Positions 1 to 10,194 of a DNA stretch of 64,000 nucleotides are shown piece after piece; the first letter of the stretch is position 1, and each line of letters opens with the position of its first letter. The notes below the pieces were generated by a model. That model did no database searches. It worked only from the letters and a program-made list of their open reading frames with translations, and was not told where the DNA came from. The translations under genes were made by a program, and so were the position numbers. The stretch lies in assembly GCA_019187405.1 (NCBI GenBank), contig JABAQZ010000023.1, forward strand, positions 1 to 64,000, given 5' to 3'. The stretch is from Ignavibacteria bacterium (lineage in GTDB: Bacteria; Bacteroidota; Ignavibacteria; Tepidaquicellales; Tepidaquicellaceae).

Positions 1-20
1 TTATGGGTTAATAAAGAACT

Positions 21-58
21 AAAATTTACCTGATCCATAGGTAAATTTTTTTCTTTTT
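21..58 (+). terminator. Hairpin with U-tract upstream of rpoC
   Basis: A perfect 10-bp stem (21-30 with 40-49) closes a 9-nt loop and is followed by a T-rich run to position 58. This is the layout of an intrinsic terminator or attenuator. By usual gene order rpoB should lie just left of the window, so this hairpin would sit in the rpoB-rpoC spacer. It could lower rpoC read-through or simply stabilise the upstream mRNA end. The upstream gene itself is not visible. Confidence 0.6.
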
Positions 59-122
59 AAAAAATCATAATATAAACCATTCAATATCTCAAAACGAAAA
101 CATCTCGAAGAGTTTTGAGACA

Positions 123-142
123 CTCTCCCTTGCAGGGGAGGG
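123..142. repeat. Short intergenic hairpin, CTCTCCC/GGGAGGG
   Basis: CTCTCCC (123-129) pairs with GGGAGGG (136-142), with one G-U pair and a short loop. It lies in the leader just before rpoC. It resembles the small GC-rich palindromes scattered between genes in many genomes, but no second copy of this exact sequence was noticed in the window. Confidence 0.4.
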
Positions 143-209
143 AAAGATGGGATTTTGGAAATAAAGAAAATGATATTAATTAAATAACAAATAAACAAAG
201 AGGTCAAAA

Positions 210-3200
210 ATGGCTTTTAAAACAGAGCACAAAAGAAAAAGATTCTCAAAGATTACGATTAATCTTGCTTCAACGGATTCGATAATCTCGAGATCTTTTG
301 GAGAAGTACTTAAACCCGAAACAATCAATTACCGGACATTCAAGCCGGATAAAGACGGATTGTTTTGTGAAAAAATCTTCGGTCCCGTTAGAGACTGGGA
401 ATGTCACTGCGGTAAGTACAAAGGCATCAGATACAAAGGGATCGTATGCGACAGATGTGGTGTAGAGATTAATCTTAAGAATGTAAGAAGAGAGCGTATG
501 GGACATATAACATTAAGTGTGCCTGTAGTGCATATATGGTACTTCAGATCATTGCCTACTAAAATCGGAAATGTCCTTGGCGTTACTTCAAAAGAGCTGG
601 AGAGAATCATTTATTATGAAACTTATGTCGTAATAAATCCGGGGAGCTCGAATTTCAAAAGACTTCAGCTCATCACTGAAGATGAATATAATGATGCGCT
701 TGATAAGATGACGGAAGAGGAACATAATCTCGATGATGACGATCCCAAAAAATTTTTAGCGGGACAAGGTGGCGAAGCAATTAAAGAGCTGCTGAAGAGA
801 GTAAATCTTGAAGAAGAAATCTCGAGATTAAGAGCTGAATTAAAAGATGATCCTTCCGCGCTGAAAAAAGCGGATAATATAAAAAGGCTGAAAATTCTTG
901 AAGCATTCAGGACAAAACCCGGCGGAAGACCTAATAAACCGGAATGGATGGTGCTCGATGTTATTCCCGTTATACCTCCGGAGCTGAGACCTCTTGTGCC
1001 TCTCGAAGGCGGAAGATTCGCAACGAGCGATCTCAATGATCTATACAGAAGAGTAATAATCAGAAACAACAGATTAAAAAGATTAATTGACATTAAAGCA
1101 CCGGAAGTAATTTTAAGGAATGAAAAAAGAATGCTTCAGGAAGCAGTGGATGCATTACTCGATAACTCAAGAAGAGTAACTGCGGTAAAAGCGGAAAACA
1201 GAGCGCTAAAATCTTTGTCCGACATATTAAAAGGAAAGCAGGGAAGGTTCAGACAAAATCTGCTCGGAAAGAGAGTGGATTATTCCGGAAGATCGGTGAT
1301 TGTAGTAGGACCGGAACTGAAACTTCATCAATGCGGGCTGCCTAAAGACATGGCGCTTGAACTGTTCAAGCCGTTTGTTATCAGAAGATTGATTGACAGG
1401 GATTACGTTAAGACGGTTAAGAGCGCAAAGAAGCTCATTGACAAAAGGACACCGGAAGTTTGGGACATACTCGAAAACGTAATTGACGGACATCCGGTAC
1501 TGCTTAACAGAGCTCCGACGCTTCACAGATTGAGCATACAGGCATTTCAGCCGGTGCTGATAGAAGGAAAAGCAATTACGCTTCATCCATTTGTCTGCAT
1601 TGCATTCAACGCTGACTTTGACGGTGATCAGATGGCAGTTCACGTACCGCTTTCTTATGAAGCGCAGCTTGAAGCATCAATAATGATGCTTTCGTCGCAC
1701 AACATACTTTCTCCTCAAAACGGCGCGCCGATTTTAATTCCCAATCAGGAATTAATTCTCGGATGTTATTATCTTACGAAGGAAATGAAAGGCGATAAGG
1801 GAGAAGGCAAAATGTTTTCCAGTCCGGAAGAAGTATTGATTGCATTTGACAACAAGGTAATTAATCTTCATTCGAGAATAAAACTGAGAGTAAACGGCGA
1901 GGTAATAGAAACTACAACGGGAAGGACGATATTCAATCAGATTGTTCCCAAAAGCATACCGTTTATCAACGAGCTTCTGAAGAAAAACAAAATACTCGAG
2001 ATAATACGAATGATATATAACAGAGTGGGTAATTATGAAACGGCAAAATTTCTTGACGAGCTGAAAGAGCTTGGATTTACGTATGCTACGCTTGGCGGAC
2101 TGTCGGTAAATATTGACGACATTGAAGTGCCGCAGACAAAAAACAAAATCATTGAAGATGCTCTAAAGAAAGTGGAGAACATAGAAAAATCCAAGCAAAG
2201 AGGTATTATTTCGGAGAATGAGAGATATAATAAGGTAATTGACATCTGGACACACGTCCGCGACGATGTGAAAAGGGATCTGATGCACAATCTCACTATT
2301 TCAAAGCACGGATTTAACTCATTGCACATGATGATTGATTCGGGTGCGAGAGGATCTGCCGAACAGGTTAGTCAGCTTGCTGGTATGAGAGGTCTGATGC
2401 AGAAGCCGCAGAAGTCATTGACAGGACAAGCCGGTGAAATCATCGAGAATCCGATCATTGCAAACTTCAAAGAAGGATTGTCAATACTCGAATATTTTAT
2501 TTCGACTCATGGTGCGAGAAAAGGACTTGCAGATACTGCATTGAAGACGGCAGATGCAGGATATCTTACAAGAAGACTCGTTGACGTTGCACAGGATGTG
2601 ATTATAACAGAAATAGACTGCGGAACAGTGAGAGGCGTAATGACTGAAGCATTGAAAGAAGGTGAAGATGTTAAGGAATCTCTTGCCGAAAGAATTCTCG
2701 GTAGAGTCTGTGTGAACGATATTGTTAATCCATTGACTAAGAAGCTTATTCTTAAAGCCGGTGAATTAATAACCGAAGAAATTGCAGCTCAGATTTCAGA
2801 AACACCGATAACACAGGTTGAAATAAGATCTGTTCTTACATGTGAAACGAAGAGAGGAGTTTGTTCAAAATGTTACGGAAGAAATCTTGCAACGGGTAAA
2901 CAGGTGGAAGTAGGAGAAGCAGTGGGTATTATTGCAGCGCAGTCTATCGGCGAACCGGGAACGCAGCTTACATTGAGGACATTCCATATCGGAGGAACTG
3001 CAAGTAAAATCATTACACAGTCACAGATAAATTCCAAATTTGAAGGCAAAGTAAAGTTCGACGGTTTTAAGATTGTGGAATATAAAGGAGGCGCTGGAGT
3101 AGAACATGTATCGCTCAGCAGAAACGGAGTGATATTGATAATGGATGAAAACAATTCGCAGCTTGCCAGATATTCTGTTCCTTACGGAGCTCATTTGAAA

Positions 3201-4481
3201 GTAAAGAATAATGAGAGAGTTCCGAAAAACGGATTACTTTATGAATGGGATCCTTACAACTCAGTGATTGTAGCCGAAGATGACGGAATCATTAATTATG
3301 TTGATCTCGAAGAAGGCAAACAATATGAGCTGGCAAAAGACGAGCAGACGGGACATTTTCAGAAGATAGTTATCGAGAGCCGGGATAAAACGAAGAGTCC
3401 TACTCTGCAAATCAGAAATCAGAAAAGCGAAAAGGTATTAAGTTCATATCTTATCCCTGCAAAAGCTAATCTGCTTGTAGATGATGGTGAAGAAGTAAAA
3501 GCAGGAACGATAATTGTAAAAATTCCGAGAGAGTCCGGTAAGACGCGCGATATTACGGGAGGATTGCCGAGAGTTACTGAGTTATTTGAAGCAAGAAGCC
3601 CGAGCGATCCGTCAAAAGTTGCAGAGATCGATGGAACGGTTGAGATCGGAAAAATATCCAGAGGAAGCCGCGAGGTAAAAATTGTAAGTCTTGACGGCAG
3701 CAAGGTGATTGACTACAAGATTCCCATTGGAAAGCACATACTTGTTAGACAGGGAGATGTAGTAAAATCAGGAGAGCCGTTAACAGGCGGAGCATTTGAC
3801 CCAGTTGACATTTTGAAAATCAAAGGTGTTGCCGAAGTACAGGAATATCTTGTAAATGAAATTCAGGAAGTTTACAGAATACAGGGTGTAAAGATAAACG
3901 ACAAGCACATTGAGGTCATAGTTAGACAGATGCTTCAGAAAGTAAAAATCACGGATCCCGGAGATACAAACTTCCTCGAAGGAGACGTAATACACAAAAA
4001 TCTTTTTGCAGAGCAGAATGAAAAACTGAAAGGCATATATGTAGTAACCGATACCGGAGGTTCGGATAAAGTTTCAGAAAACGACATGCTTACAAAGCAG
4101 GAAGTAAAAGATTTAAACAGCGAGCTGAAGAAAAAAAGCAAGACACAGTTAAAGACAAGAGAGGCAGTTCCTGCAACTGCGGATGCAGTATTGCTTGGAA
4201 TAACACAGACTTCGCTGACAACTGACAGCTTTATTTCTGCTGCATCATTCCAGGAAACAACAAAGGTTCTTACCGATGCTGCCATTAAAGGCAAAGTGGA
4301 TAATCTGCTTGGACTGAAAGAAAACGTAATCATAGGTCAGTTGATTCCTGCAGGAACAGGATTAAGAAAATACAGAGAGCTGATAGTAACCGAAAAAGAT
4401 ACATTGGAAATGATGGAAGAGGAATCAAAAGAAAAATCAAAATCCAAAAAGAAAAAAGTAAAAGAAGAAACTGACATTTAG
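210..4481 (+). CDS. rpoC: DNA-directed RNA polymerase subunit beta'
   Basis: This is the largest catalytic subunit of RNA polymerase and contributes the active-site magnesium loop. The 1423-residue product has the usual full length for the FCB group. The N-terminal zinc site is visible as cysteines 65, 67, 80 and 83. The absolutely conserved NADFDGD motif (residues 467-473) coordinates the catalytic Mg2+. A second Cys cluster ([11 protein letters not shown]) is present near residue 880. The C-terminus ends in a highly charged Lys/Glu tail. The ATG is preceded by AAGAGG at a usable ribosome-binding distance. The gene is normally cotranscribed with rpoB; here two hairpins lie in the leader. A strong terminator follows, so rpoC and the downstream cell-wall cluster appear to be separate transcription units. 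Confidence 0.99.
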   Translation: MAFKTEHKRKRFSKITINLASTDSIISRSFGEVLKPETINYRTFKPDKDGLFCEKIFGPVRDWECHCGKYKGIRYKGIVCDRCGVEINLKNVRRERMGHITLSVPVVHIWYFRSLPTKIGNVLGVTSKELERIIYYETYVVINPGSSNFKRLQLITEDEYNDALDKMTEEEHNLDDDDPKKFLAGQGGEAIKELLKRVNLEEEISRLRAELKDDPSALKKADNIKRLKILEAFRTKPGGRPNKPEWMVLDVIPVIPPELRPLVPLEGGRFATSDLNDLYRRVIIRNNRLKRLIDIKAPEVILRNEKRMLQEAVDALLDNSRRVTAVKAENRALKSLSDILKGKQGRFRQNLLGKRVDYSGRSVIVVGPELKLHQCGLPKDMALELFKPFVIRRLIDRDYVKTVKSAKKLIDKRTPEVWDILENVIDGHPVLLNRAPTLHRLSIQAFQPVLIEGKAITLHPFVCIAFNADFDGDQMAVHVPLSYEAQLEASIMMLSSHNILSPQNGAPILIPNQELILGCYYLTKEMKGDKGEGKMFSSPEEVLIAFDNKVINLHSRIKLRVNGEVIETTTGRTIFNQIVPKSIPFINELLKKNKILEIIRMIYNRVGNYETAKFLDELKELGFTYATLGGLSVNIDDIEVPQTKNKIIEDALKKVENIEKSKQRGIISENERYNKVIDIWTHVRDDVKRDLMHNLTISKHGFNSLHMMIDSGARGSAEQVSQLAGMRGLMQKPQKSLTGQAGEIIENPIIANFKEGLSILEYFISTHGARKGLADTALKTADAGYLTRRLVDVAQDVIITEIDCGTVRGVMTEALKEGEDVKESLAERILGRVCVNDIVNPLTKKLILKAGELITEEIAAQISETPITQVEIRSVLTCETKRGVCSKCYGRNLATGKQVEVGEAVGIIAAQSIGEPGTQLTLRTFHIGGTASKIITQSQINSKFEGKVKFDGFKIVEYKGGAGVEHVSLSRNGVILIMDENNSQLARYSVPYGAHLKVKNNERVPKNGLLYEWDPYNSVIVAEDDGIINYVDLEEGKQYELAKDEQTGHFQKIVIESRDKTKSPTLQIRNQKSEKVLSSYLIPAKANLLVDDGEEVKAGTIIVKIPRESGKTRDITGGLPRVTELFEARSPSDPSKVAEIDGTVEIGKISRGSREVKIVSLDGSKVIDYKIPIGKHILVRQGDVVKSGEPLTGGAFDPVDILKIKGVAEVQEYLVNEIQEVYRIQGVKINDKHIEVIVRQMLQKVKITDPGDTNFLEGDVIHKNLFAEQNEKLKGIYVVTDTGGSDKVSENDMLTKQEVKDLNSELKKKSKTQLKTREAVPATADAVLLGITQTSLTTDSFISAASFQETTKVLTDAAIKGKVDNLLGLKENVIIGQLIPAGTGLRKYRELIVTEKDTLEMMEEESKEKSKSKKKKVKEETDI

Positions 4482-4503
4482 TTTTCTTTTTGAGAAAAAT
4501 ATT

Positions 4504-4538
4504 AAGCCGCTTCTATTTAAGGAGCGGCTTTTTTTTTG
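4504..4538 (+). terminator. rpoC intrinsic terminator
   Basis: A 10-bp stem with one G-U pair (4504-4513 with 4521-4530), loop TATTTAA, runs directly into about ten T residues. It lies about 20 bases after the rpoC stop codon and should end the rpo transcript. Confidence 0.92.
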
Positions 4539-4625
4539 TCATTAAGGAAATATTTAAATTCTAAAACATCACATTTCATCTTAATACAAAAACCTCTAAT
4601 TCCATTCATTTCATGCAATTTTAAG

Positions 4626-4656
4626 TTTGACATTAATATATTTTTACTTATTTTTG
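4626..4656 (+). promoter_or_regulatory. Bacteroidota-type promoter of the dcw cluster
   Basis: TTTG (4626-4629) is followed after 19 bases by TATTTTTG (4649-4656). This matches the Bacteroidota housekeeping promoter pattern TTTG-N19-21-TAnnTTTG. The predicted start site near 4662-4664 falls on the first MraZ box, which suits direct repression by MraZ. The 5' leader to mraZ would be about 110 nt. Confidence 0.7.
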
Positions 4657-4663
4657 TATACTT

Positions 4664-4687
4664 GTGGAGAAAAGTGGAGGAAAGTGG
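4664..4687 (+). promoter_or_regulatory. MraZ operator: three GTGG boxes, 10-bp period
   Basis: GTGG occurs at 4664, 4674 and 4684, exactly one helical turn apart, inside a purine-rich stretch. MraZ is known to bind tandem TGGGA/GTGGG-like direct repeats upstream of mraZ in other bacteria. The position immediately after the predicted -7 element and 86 bases before mraZ fits autorepression of the cluster. Confidence 0.75.
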
Positions 4688-4772
4688 TTAATAATCCCTA
4701 AGATTTAGATAGATTTTAAGGTATTTCGGATACGATAATAAGTTACATAAACAAAAAATTTAAATAAGATTT

Positions 4773-5231
4773 ATGTTTCAGGGACATTCCATTTGTACAA
4801 TTGATGCGAAGTCAAGATTAATATTGCCTGCAAAATTCAGAAAATTCATAAAGCCGGAAGCGGGAAATAAATTAATTCTTACAAGAGGCATGGATGAATG
4901 TCTGCTTGTATATCCGCTTGACGAATGGGATAAAGTCAAATCAGGTTTAAGTAGTTACAATCAGTTTAATTCAAACCAGAGATTTTTTATCAGACAGTTT
5001 TTAAATTATGTAAATGAATGCGAGCTGGATTCACAAAACAGGCTGCTGATTCCGCCGCAGTTAATGCAGTTTGCAAAGCTTAACAAAGAAGTAATAGTAC
5101 TCGGGCTTCTTGATAAAATGGAAATATGGGATCCGAAGATAAAGGAAAACTATGACAAGTCAATGCCTGAATCTTATGAGCAGATTGCAGAAAAAGTTTT
5201 TGAACTAAGAAATTCCATCAACAGGAATTGA
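4773..5231 (+). CDS. mraZ: Transcriptional regulator MraZ
   Basis: MraZ is the DNA-binding regulator that opens most dcw clusters and represses its own promoter. The 152-residue protein shows the expected internal duplication of an AbrB-like fold: an IDAKSR...LPAKFR half near residue 10 and a LDSQNR...IPPQL half near residue 84. The D-x-x-x-R signature is kept in both halves. It is the first gene of a long cluster in which neighbours overlap, and the three GTGG boxes upstream are its likely target. The stop codon overlaps the TTG start of rsmH. Confidence 0.96.
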   Translation: MFQGHSICTIDAKSRLILPAKFRKFIKPEAGNKLILTRGMDECLLVYPLDEWDKVKSGLSSYNQFNSNQRFFIRQFLNYVNECELDSQNRLLIPPQLMQFAKLNKEVIVLGLLDKMEIWDPKIKENYDKSMPESYEQIAEKVFELRNSINRN

Positions 5232-6187
5232 ATACGATAAATACGGAAAATGATTTAGAATCTTTTCACGTACCTGTTCTTTTAAATAAGGCAGTTGAAT
5301 ATGTCTTAAACGAGAATCTTAATCAGCGGGTGATAATTGACGGGACGCTCGGCGGCGGCGGATATTCGGAAATGATATTAAAGTATCTCAGAGATGATGA
5401 TGTATTGATTTCAGTTGACAAAGATTTGAATGCAATCGGACATGCAAAAAAACTTCTTGACTTCAGATTGAATCAAGTTAAAATTGTGAATGACAATTTT
5501 GCCAATATAAAAAGCATCATGGAGAAATGCGGCTTTCATAAGTTGTCCGGAATCGTGCTTGACCTGGGATTATCATCTTATCAGCTTGAGAAAGAGGAAG
5601 GATTCAGTTTCATGAAAAATACGCCTCTGGATATGAGAGCATTTAAAAAAGACAATCTGAAAGCATCCGATATTCTGAATACATTTAACAAGCAGGAATT
5701 AACGGATATGTTTTCAAAATACGGAGAGATAAGAAATGCGGACAGACTTTCTAAAGCAATAATTGACAGAAGGAGGAATAAGAAATTCGTTATGACCTTT
5801 GATCTTGTGGAGACGGTAACGGAAGAATACAGGATAGGAAGGAAGGACAGGATGAATTTTCTTGCAAAGATATTTCAGGCTTTGAGGATTGAAGTAAATT
5901 CAGAGCTTGAAAATCTGGAAAAAGTTCTAAAGGAGGCATTTGAAATAATGATAAGCGGCGGCAGAATTGCAGTAGTATCTTATCATTCGCTTGAAGACAG
6001 GATAGTTAAAAATTTTTTTCGAGATAAATCAAAAAAGTTCATTGAAAGCAGCAATCCGTTTTACACAGAAAGAGCAGCGCCGGGGCTGAAAATACTAACA
6101 AAAAAGCCCGTTGTTCCTGCATATACGGAAGTTAAGTTAAATTTGCGATCAAGAAGCGCGAAGTTGAGAGCAGCGGAAGTTTTATAA
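5228..6187 (+). CDS. rsmH: 16S rRNA (cytosine(1402)-N4)-methyltransferase
   Basis: RsmH (MraW) methylates N4 of C1402 in the decoding centre of 16S rRNA, using S-adenosylmethionine. The 319-residue length is typical. The glycine-rich SAM loop DGTLGGGGYS lies near residue 37, followed by SVDKD, and the conserved SYHSLEDR motif is near residue 250. The reading frame has no early ATG; a TTG at 5228 overlapping the mraZ TGA is the best start. The overlap implies translational coupling to mraZ. Confidence 0.95.
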   Translation: MNTINTENDLESFHVPVLLNKAVEYVLNENLNQRVIIDGTLGGGGYSEMILKYLRDDDVLISVDKDLNAIGHAKKLLDFRLNQVKIVNDNFANIKSIMEKCGFHKLSGIVLDLGLSSYQLEKEEGFSFMKNTPLDMRAFKKDNLKASDILNTFNKQELTDMFSKYGEIRNADRLSKAIIDRRRNKKFVMTFDLVETVTEEYRIGRKDRMNFLAKIFQALRIEVNSELENLEKVLKEAFEIMISGGRIAVVSYHSLEDRIVKNFFRDKSKKFIESSNPFYTERAAPGLKILTKKPVVPAYTEVKLNLRSRSAKLRAAEVL

Positions 6188-6207
6188 ATTTCATTAATAA
6201 AAAACTG

Positions 6208-6522
6208 ATGAAAAAAAGCAGCGGAAAGAAAATATCGATATTTTATTTTTTAATTTGTCTTGTACTAACCTCGATAATTCTTGTAATTTACATCGGCAAC
6301 ATCATTCATATAAATGAAACTGCGGTATTAAATAATACTCTTAAAGAGGAAATAAACAGGAACATGCAGGTTAACAGCCGGTTGATGGTAGAAATTGAGC
6401 AGTTATCCGGATTTGAAAGGATTTCACAGTTAGCGCGTGATAAATTCGGAATTTCATACAAAGAGAATTCAATTGATCAAAACAAAAACATTGTAGTAAG
6501 AGAAAAGCTATTAAAAAAATGA
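6208..6522 (+). CDS. ftsL: FtsL-like divisome bitopic protein
   Basis: The 104-residue protein has a short basic N-terminus, one transmembrane segment (about residues 9-33) and a periplasmic helical tail with leucine-rich heptads (LNNTLKEEINRN...). This is the architecture of FtsL, which pairs with FtsB/DivIC to activate FtsW-FtsI. FtsL is poorly conserved in sequence, so the call rests on topology, length and position between rsmH and the penicillin-binding protein gene. An LARDKFGISY-like terminal segment, common in FtsL, is present. Confidence 0.8.
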   Translation: MKKSSGKKISIFYFLICLVLTSIILVIYIGNIIHINETAVLNNTLKEEINRNMQVNSRLMVEIEQLSGFERISQLARDKFGISYKENSIDQNKNIVVREKLLKK

Positions 6523-6528
6523 TTCATA

Positions 6529-8721
6529 ATGGATTACGGTAAGTACAAAAGTGCAGACAAAAATTTAATTCAGAGAAGAAAGATTAATTTCATTCTTTTG
6601 ATTCTGATTATTGTATTTGCCGCGGTGTTTCTTAAGCTTGTAAATGTGCAGATAATTGATTCGGAGAAGTATAAAATTGCTGCAAGAAAACAATATGAAA
6701 ATAAGATTACGCTTTCTCCTTTTAGAGGACTGATATATGACAGGAACATGAATATTTTAGTTTCTAATTCGTACGAATTTTCATTTGCAGCCGATCCAAA
6801 TATGATTGAAAAGCCGGAGGAAGTTGCAAAAATTTTTTCAAATGTATTCGGGAAAAGCGCTGAAGAGTATTTAAGCAAGCTTACAATGCCGAATACATCT
6901 TTTGTATATCTCGAAAGGAAAGTGGATGTAAATAACACAAAAGGGCTCGATACGCTGAACATTAACGGAGTGATTGTATTAAAGGAGCCGAAGAGAATTT
7001 ATAATTACGGCTCGCTTGCATCTCAGATAACGGGATTTACAAACATTGACAACAAAGGACAGACGGGAATAGAGCTTTCGATGGAAAGTGAGCTTGCAGG
7101 CAGGGAAGGGTTTGTTATTATGCAGCGAGACGGCAGAGGCAACAACAGACCTGCAATTGAATTTCCCAGAAAAGATCCTGAAAACGGAAACAGCATTGTG
7201 TTAACGATTGACGTGAACATACAAAAATTCGTCGAAGAAGAACTGCGCGACGGAGTAAACACATTCAATGCTGACGGTGGAAAGGCAATTGTATTAGCTG
7301 TTAAGACAGGCGAAATACTTGGAATGGCATCATATCCTTCTTATGACCCAAACAACATTACAATAAACGATACAATAGGAATGAAAAATTCCGTTATATC
7401 GGATGTGTTTGAACCCGGTTCGACATTTAAGTTGATCACTGCCGCAGCTGCAATCGAGGAAAAGTTTGAAGATAAAAATTCAGTCATTGAAACAGATAAC
7501 ATAAGCGAAGTACAAGGTCTTAAAATTACTGACGTTCACTCTGCAAAGAGCATGACATTTGAGAAGATTGTGGAACAGTCGAGCAACGTAGGGTTCAGTA
7601 AAGTATCACTGAAACTCGGAGCGGAAAGATTTTATAAATATGCCAGAGATTTCGGATTCGGAATTTACAGCGGCATTGAGCTTCCGGGTGAAAACAGAGG
7701 ATATTTGAAAAGGCCGATTGATTTCAATTCGTTTTCACTTCCTTATATGTCAATCGGTTATGAAGTGCTTGTAAATTCGCTTCAAATTGCAAATGCTTAT
7801 TCTTCAATTGCAAATAACGGAATGATGATGAAGCCGTTTATTGTAAAGAAAGAAATTTCAAATGACATGAGAATTATATATGAATCGAAGCCGACACAAA
7901 TAAGACAAGTAGTTTCGGAAAAAACGGCAAAGAGTCTGACGGAAATGTTTCAGAATGTTGTGGAAAGCGGGACTGGAACAAGTGCGGGAATTGAAGGAAT
8001 TAAAATTGCAGGAAAAACAGGAACTGCACAAAGACTTGTTGATGGAAAATACTCAAGTAATTCACACAATGCTTCATTTGTTGGATATTTTCCGGCTGAG
8101 AATCCTGGACTGATAATACTTGTTGCACTAAACAATCCGAAATCAGGAGATTATTACGGCGGTAAAGTTGCTGCTCCTATTTTCAAAAAAATAGCAGAAA
8201 GAATAATAGGATTTAAAGGTACATCCGACATATATCAGAGTACAATTGTTAGTACCGGAAATTTCGAACTTAAAGACGAAAAAATCATAACGGCAGGATA
8301 TTCCGACAATTCGGTTTTAATACCAAATCTTCTAAATCTTAAGCAGGAAGATGCAATTGAGATACTAAAGGAAAACAATATTAAATATCAGCTTATAAAT
8401 AATGAAGCCAAAGCTGGTTCCGGAAATAGTACGATAAGGGTAATTGAATCACAGATTCCTTTGCCGAATGAAAGAGTTGCGGATATAAATAGTTTAACGG
8501 TTTTGCTGACAGTAAAGGAAACAATAATTAGCAATGACAGGCTTGTTGCCGTTCCGGATGTATCTAATTTAAGTTTGAGAAAAGCAATTAACATACTGCT
8601 GTCAAACGGATTTGATTTTTTTGTCAGTGGTACGGGTAAAATTGCCGGACAGACTCCACCGCCCGGTACAAAGCAGCTGCCCGGATCAAAAGTAATTTTA
8701 TATTGCAGGAATCATCAATGA
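6529..8721 (+). CDS. ftsI: Division-specific transpeptidase (PBP) with two PASTA domains
   Basis: This class B penicillin-binding protein crosslinks septal peptidoglycan as the partner of FtsW. A single membrane anchor lies at about residues 20-40, followed by the PBP dimerisation domain. The transpeptidase motifs are STFK (nucleophile Ser298, Lys301), SSN (351-353) and KTGT (496-499). The C-terminus carries two PASTA repeats (about residues 590-665 and 665-730; the second ends in LPGSKVILYC). With 730 residues it is longer than E. coli FtsI because of the PASTA repeats, a layout frequent in Bacteroidota and Firmicutes. The stop overlaps the murE ATG as ATGA. Confidence 0.95.
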   Translation: MDYGKYKSADKNLIQRRKINFILLILIIVFAAVFLKLVNVQIIDSEKYKIAARKQYENKITLSPFRGLIYDRNMNILVSNSYEFSFAADPNMIEKPEEVAKIFSNVFGKSAEEYLSKLTMPNTSFVYLERKVDVNNTKGLDTLNINGVIVLKEPKRIYNYGSLASQITGFTNIDNKGQTGIELSMESELAGREGFVIMQRDGRGNNRPAIEFPRKDPENGNSIVLTIDVNIQKFVEEELRDGVNTFNADGGKAIVLAVKTGEILGMASYPSYDPNNITINDTIGMKNSVISDVFEPGSTFKLITAAAAIEEKFEDKNSVIETDNISEVQGLKITDVHSAKSMTFEKIVEQSSNVGFSKVSLKLGAERFYKYARDFGFGIYSGIELPGENRGYLKRPIDFNSFSLPYMSIGYEVLVNSLQIANAYSSIANNGMMMKPFIVKKEISNDMRIIYESKPTQIRQVVSEKTAKSLTEMFQNVVESGTGTSAGIEGIKIAGKTGTAQRLVDGKYSSNSHNASFVGYFPAENPGLIILVALNNPKSGDYYGGKVAAPIFKKIAERIIGFKGTSDIYQSTIVSTGNFELKDEKIITAGYSDNSVLIPNLLNLKQEDAIEILKENNIKYQLINNEAKAGSGNSTIRVIESQIPLPNERVADINSLTVLLTVKETIISNDRLVAVPDVSNLSLRKAINILLSNGFDFFVSGTGKIAGQTPPPGTKQLPGSKVILYCRNHQ

Positions 8722-10193
8722 AAGCCGGAAATTTATTTATGAAGAGCAATTATAAAATAGATATCGGAGAGTTTAATGATGCGGATATTTCCGGAATTAC
8801 ATACAACTCAAGAGATATAAAACCGGGAAATATTTTTTTTGCAATTAAAGGCTTGAAAGAAGACGGCAACAGATTTATCAATGATGCAATTAACAAAGGA
8901 GCAAAAATAATTTTTTCGGAATCTGAGAGCGGTCATTACGGCGACGCTATAATTGTAACCGTAAAAGATATAAGAAAAAAGATGGCTCAATTAAGCAAAG
9001 CATTTTATACAAATGGTTTAGAGAATATGAAATTAATAGGAATTACCGGAACCAACGGCAAAACCACGACAACATTTTTGGTTAAAAGCATTCTTGAGTA
9101 TTCGGGTTACAGCGCCGGGCTTATAGGAACAATCGGATACAAAATCGGAAACACAGAGTATCAATCGTCGCTGACAACTCCGGACTCTGTCGAGCTGAAT
9201 AAAATACTCGGACAGATGGAAAAAGAGAGAGTTCAATTCTGCGTAATGGAAGTATCGTCGGTAGCTCTTGAGTTTGACAGGGTTTACGGACTTGACTTTG
9301 ACTGTGCGGTGTTTACAAACCTGACAAGCGAGCACATGGATTATCATAAGACAATTGAAAATTATTTTTATGCAAAGAAAATTTTGTTTGACGGATTAAG
9401 CAGTAACAGTCTTTCAGTGTCGAATGGGGATGATGCATTCGGGCAGAAAATACTTGAAGATTCGAAATCGAAAAAATTTTATTATTCGATAAAAAACAAA
9501 AGTGATCTAAGAGCAATCAATGAATCATTGACAATGAGTGGACTCGAGTTTGATGCTGTGATAGGGAATAAATCAAATCATTTCAGATCAAATTTATCGG
9601 GAAGATTTAACATATACAACATTCTTGCATCTGTTTCTGCTGTATTAAAATATGACATAAGCATAAAATCTGCTGCCGATGCATTGCAGAATTTTGGAGA
9701 AGTAAAAGGAAGATTCAATAAAATAATGTTAAACAACGGAGCAGTAGCCGTAATTGATTATTCACATACATCGGATTCAATTAAGAATGCCATTGAGGCG
9801 GCGAGGGAGATCGTAAATGCGGAAAATAAAAACGGGAAAGTAATTACGATATTCGGCTGCGGAGGCGACAAAGATAAATCGAAAAGACCTGTCATGGGTA
9901 AGTTTGCTTCGGAGCTTTCGGATTTTGCAATCATCACATCAGATAATCCGAGAAGCGAGGATCCGTTTAGTATAATTGATGAAATAGTTTCGGGGATCAC
10001 CGGGGAAAAAAATTATGAAATAATAGAAGACAGGGACAAAGCAATCAGGCGAGGGCTTGAGATCTCGGAAGAAGGAGACATTGTGCTGATTTGCGGGAAA
10101 GGACATGAGAATTATCAGGAGATAAAAGGAAAGAAAATTCACTTTGACGATAAGGAAGTTGTGGAGAAATATATGAATATAACTGGAAAGTAA
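8718..10193 (+). CDS. murE: UDP-MurNAc-Ala-Glu:meso-diaminopimelate ligase
   Basis: MurE adds the third stem-peptide residue to UDP-MurNAc-L-Ala-D-Glu in the cytoplasm. The Mur-ligase ATP loop GTNGKTTTT starts near residue 111. DNPR near residue 409 is the signature of enzymes using meso-diaminopimelate rather than lysine, so the peptidoglycan is predicted to be DAP type. The frame is open from 8703, but the ATG at 8718 overlaps the ftsI stop as ATGA and is the natural coupled start; a second ATG lies 21 bases further on. murF begins one base after the stop. Confidence 0.96.
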   Translation: MKAGNLFMKSNYKIDIGEFNDADISGITYNSRDIKPGNIFFAIKGLKEDGNRFINDAINKGAKIIFSESESGHYGDAIIVTVKDIRKKMAQLSKAFYTNGLENMKLIGITGTNGKTTTTFLVKSILEYSGYSAGLIGTIGYKIGNTEYQSSLTTPDSVELNKILGQMEKERVQFCVMEVSSVALEFDRVYGLDFDCAVFTNLTSEHMDYHKTIENYFYAKKILFDGLSSNSLSVSNGDDAFGQKILEDSKSKKFYYSIKNKSDLRAINESLTMSGLEFDAVIGNKSNHFRSNLSGRFNIYNILASVSAVLKYDISIKSAADALQNFGEVKGRFNKIMLNNGAVAVIDYSHTSDSIKNAIEAAREIVNAENKNGKVITIFGCGGDKDKSKRPVMGKFASELSDFAIITSDNPRSEDPFSIIDEIVSGITGEKNYEIIEDRDKAIRRGLEISEEGDIVLICGKGHENYQEIKGKKIHFDDKEVVEKYMNITGK

Positions 10194-10194
10194 T

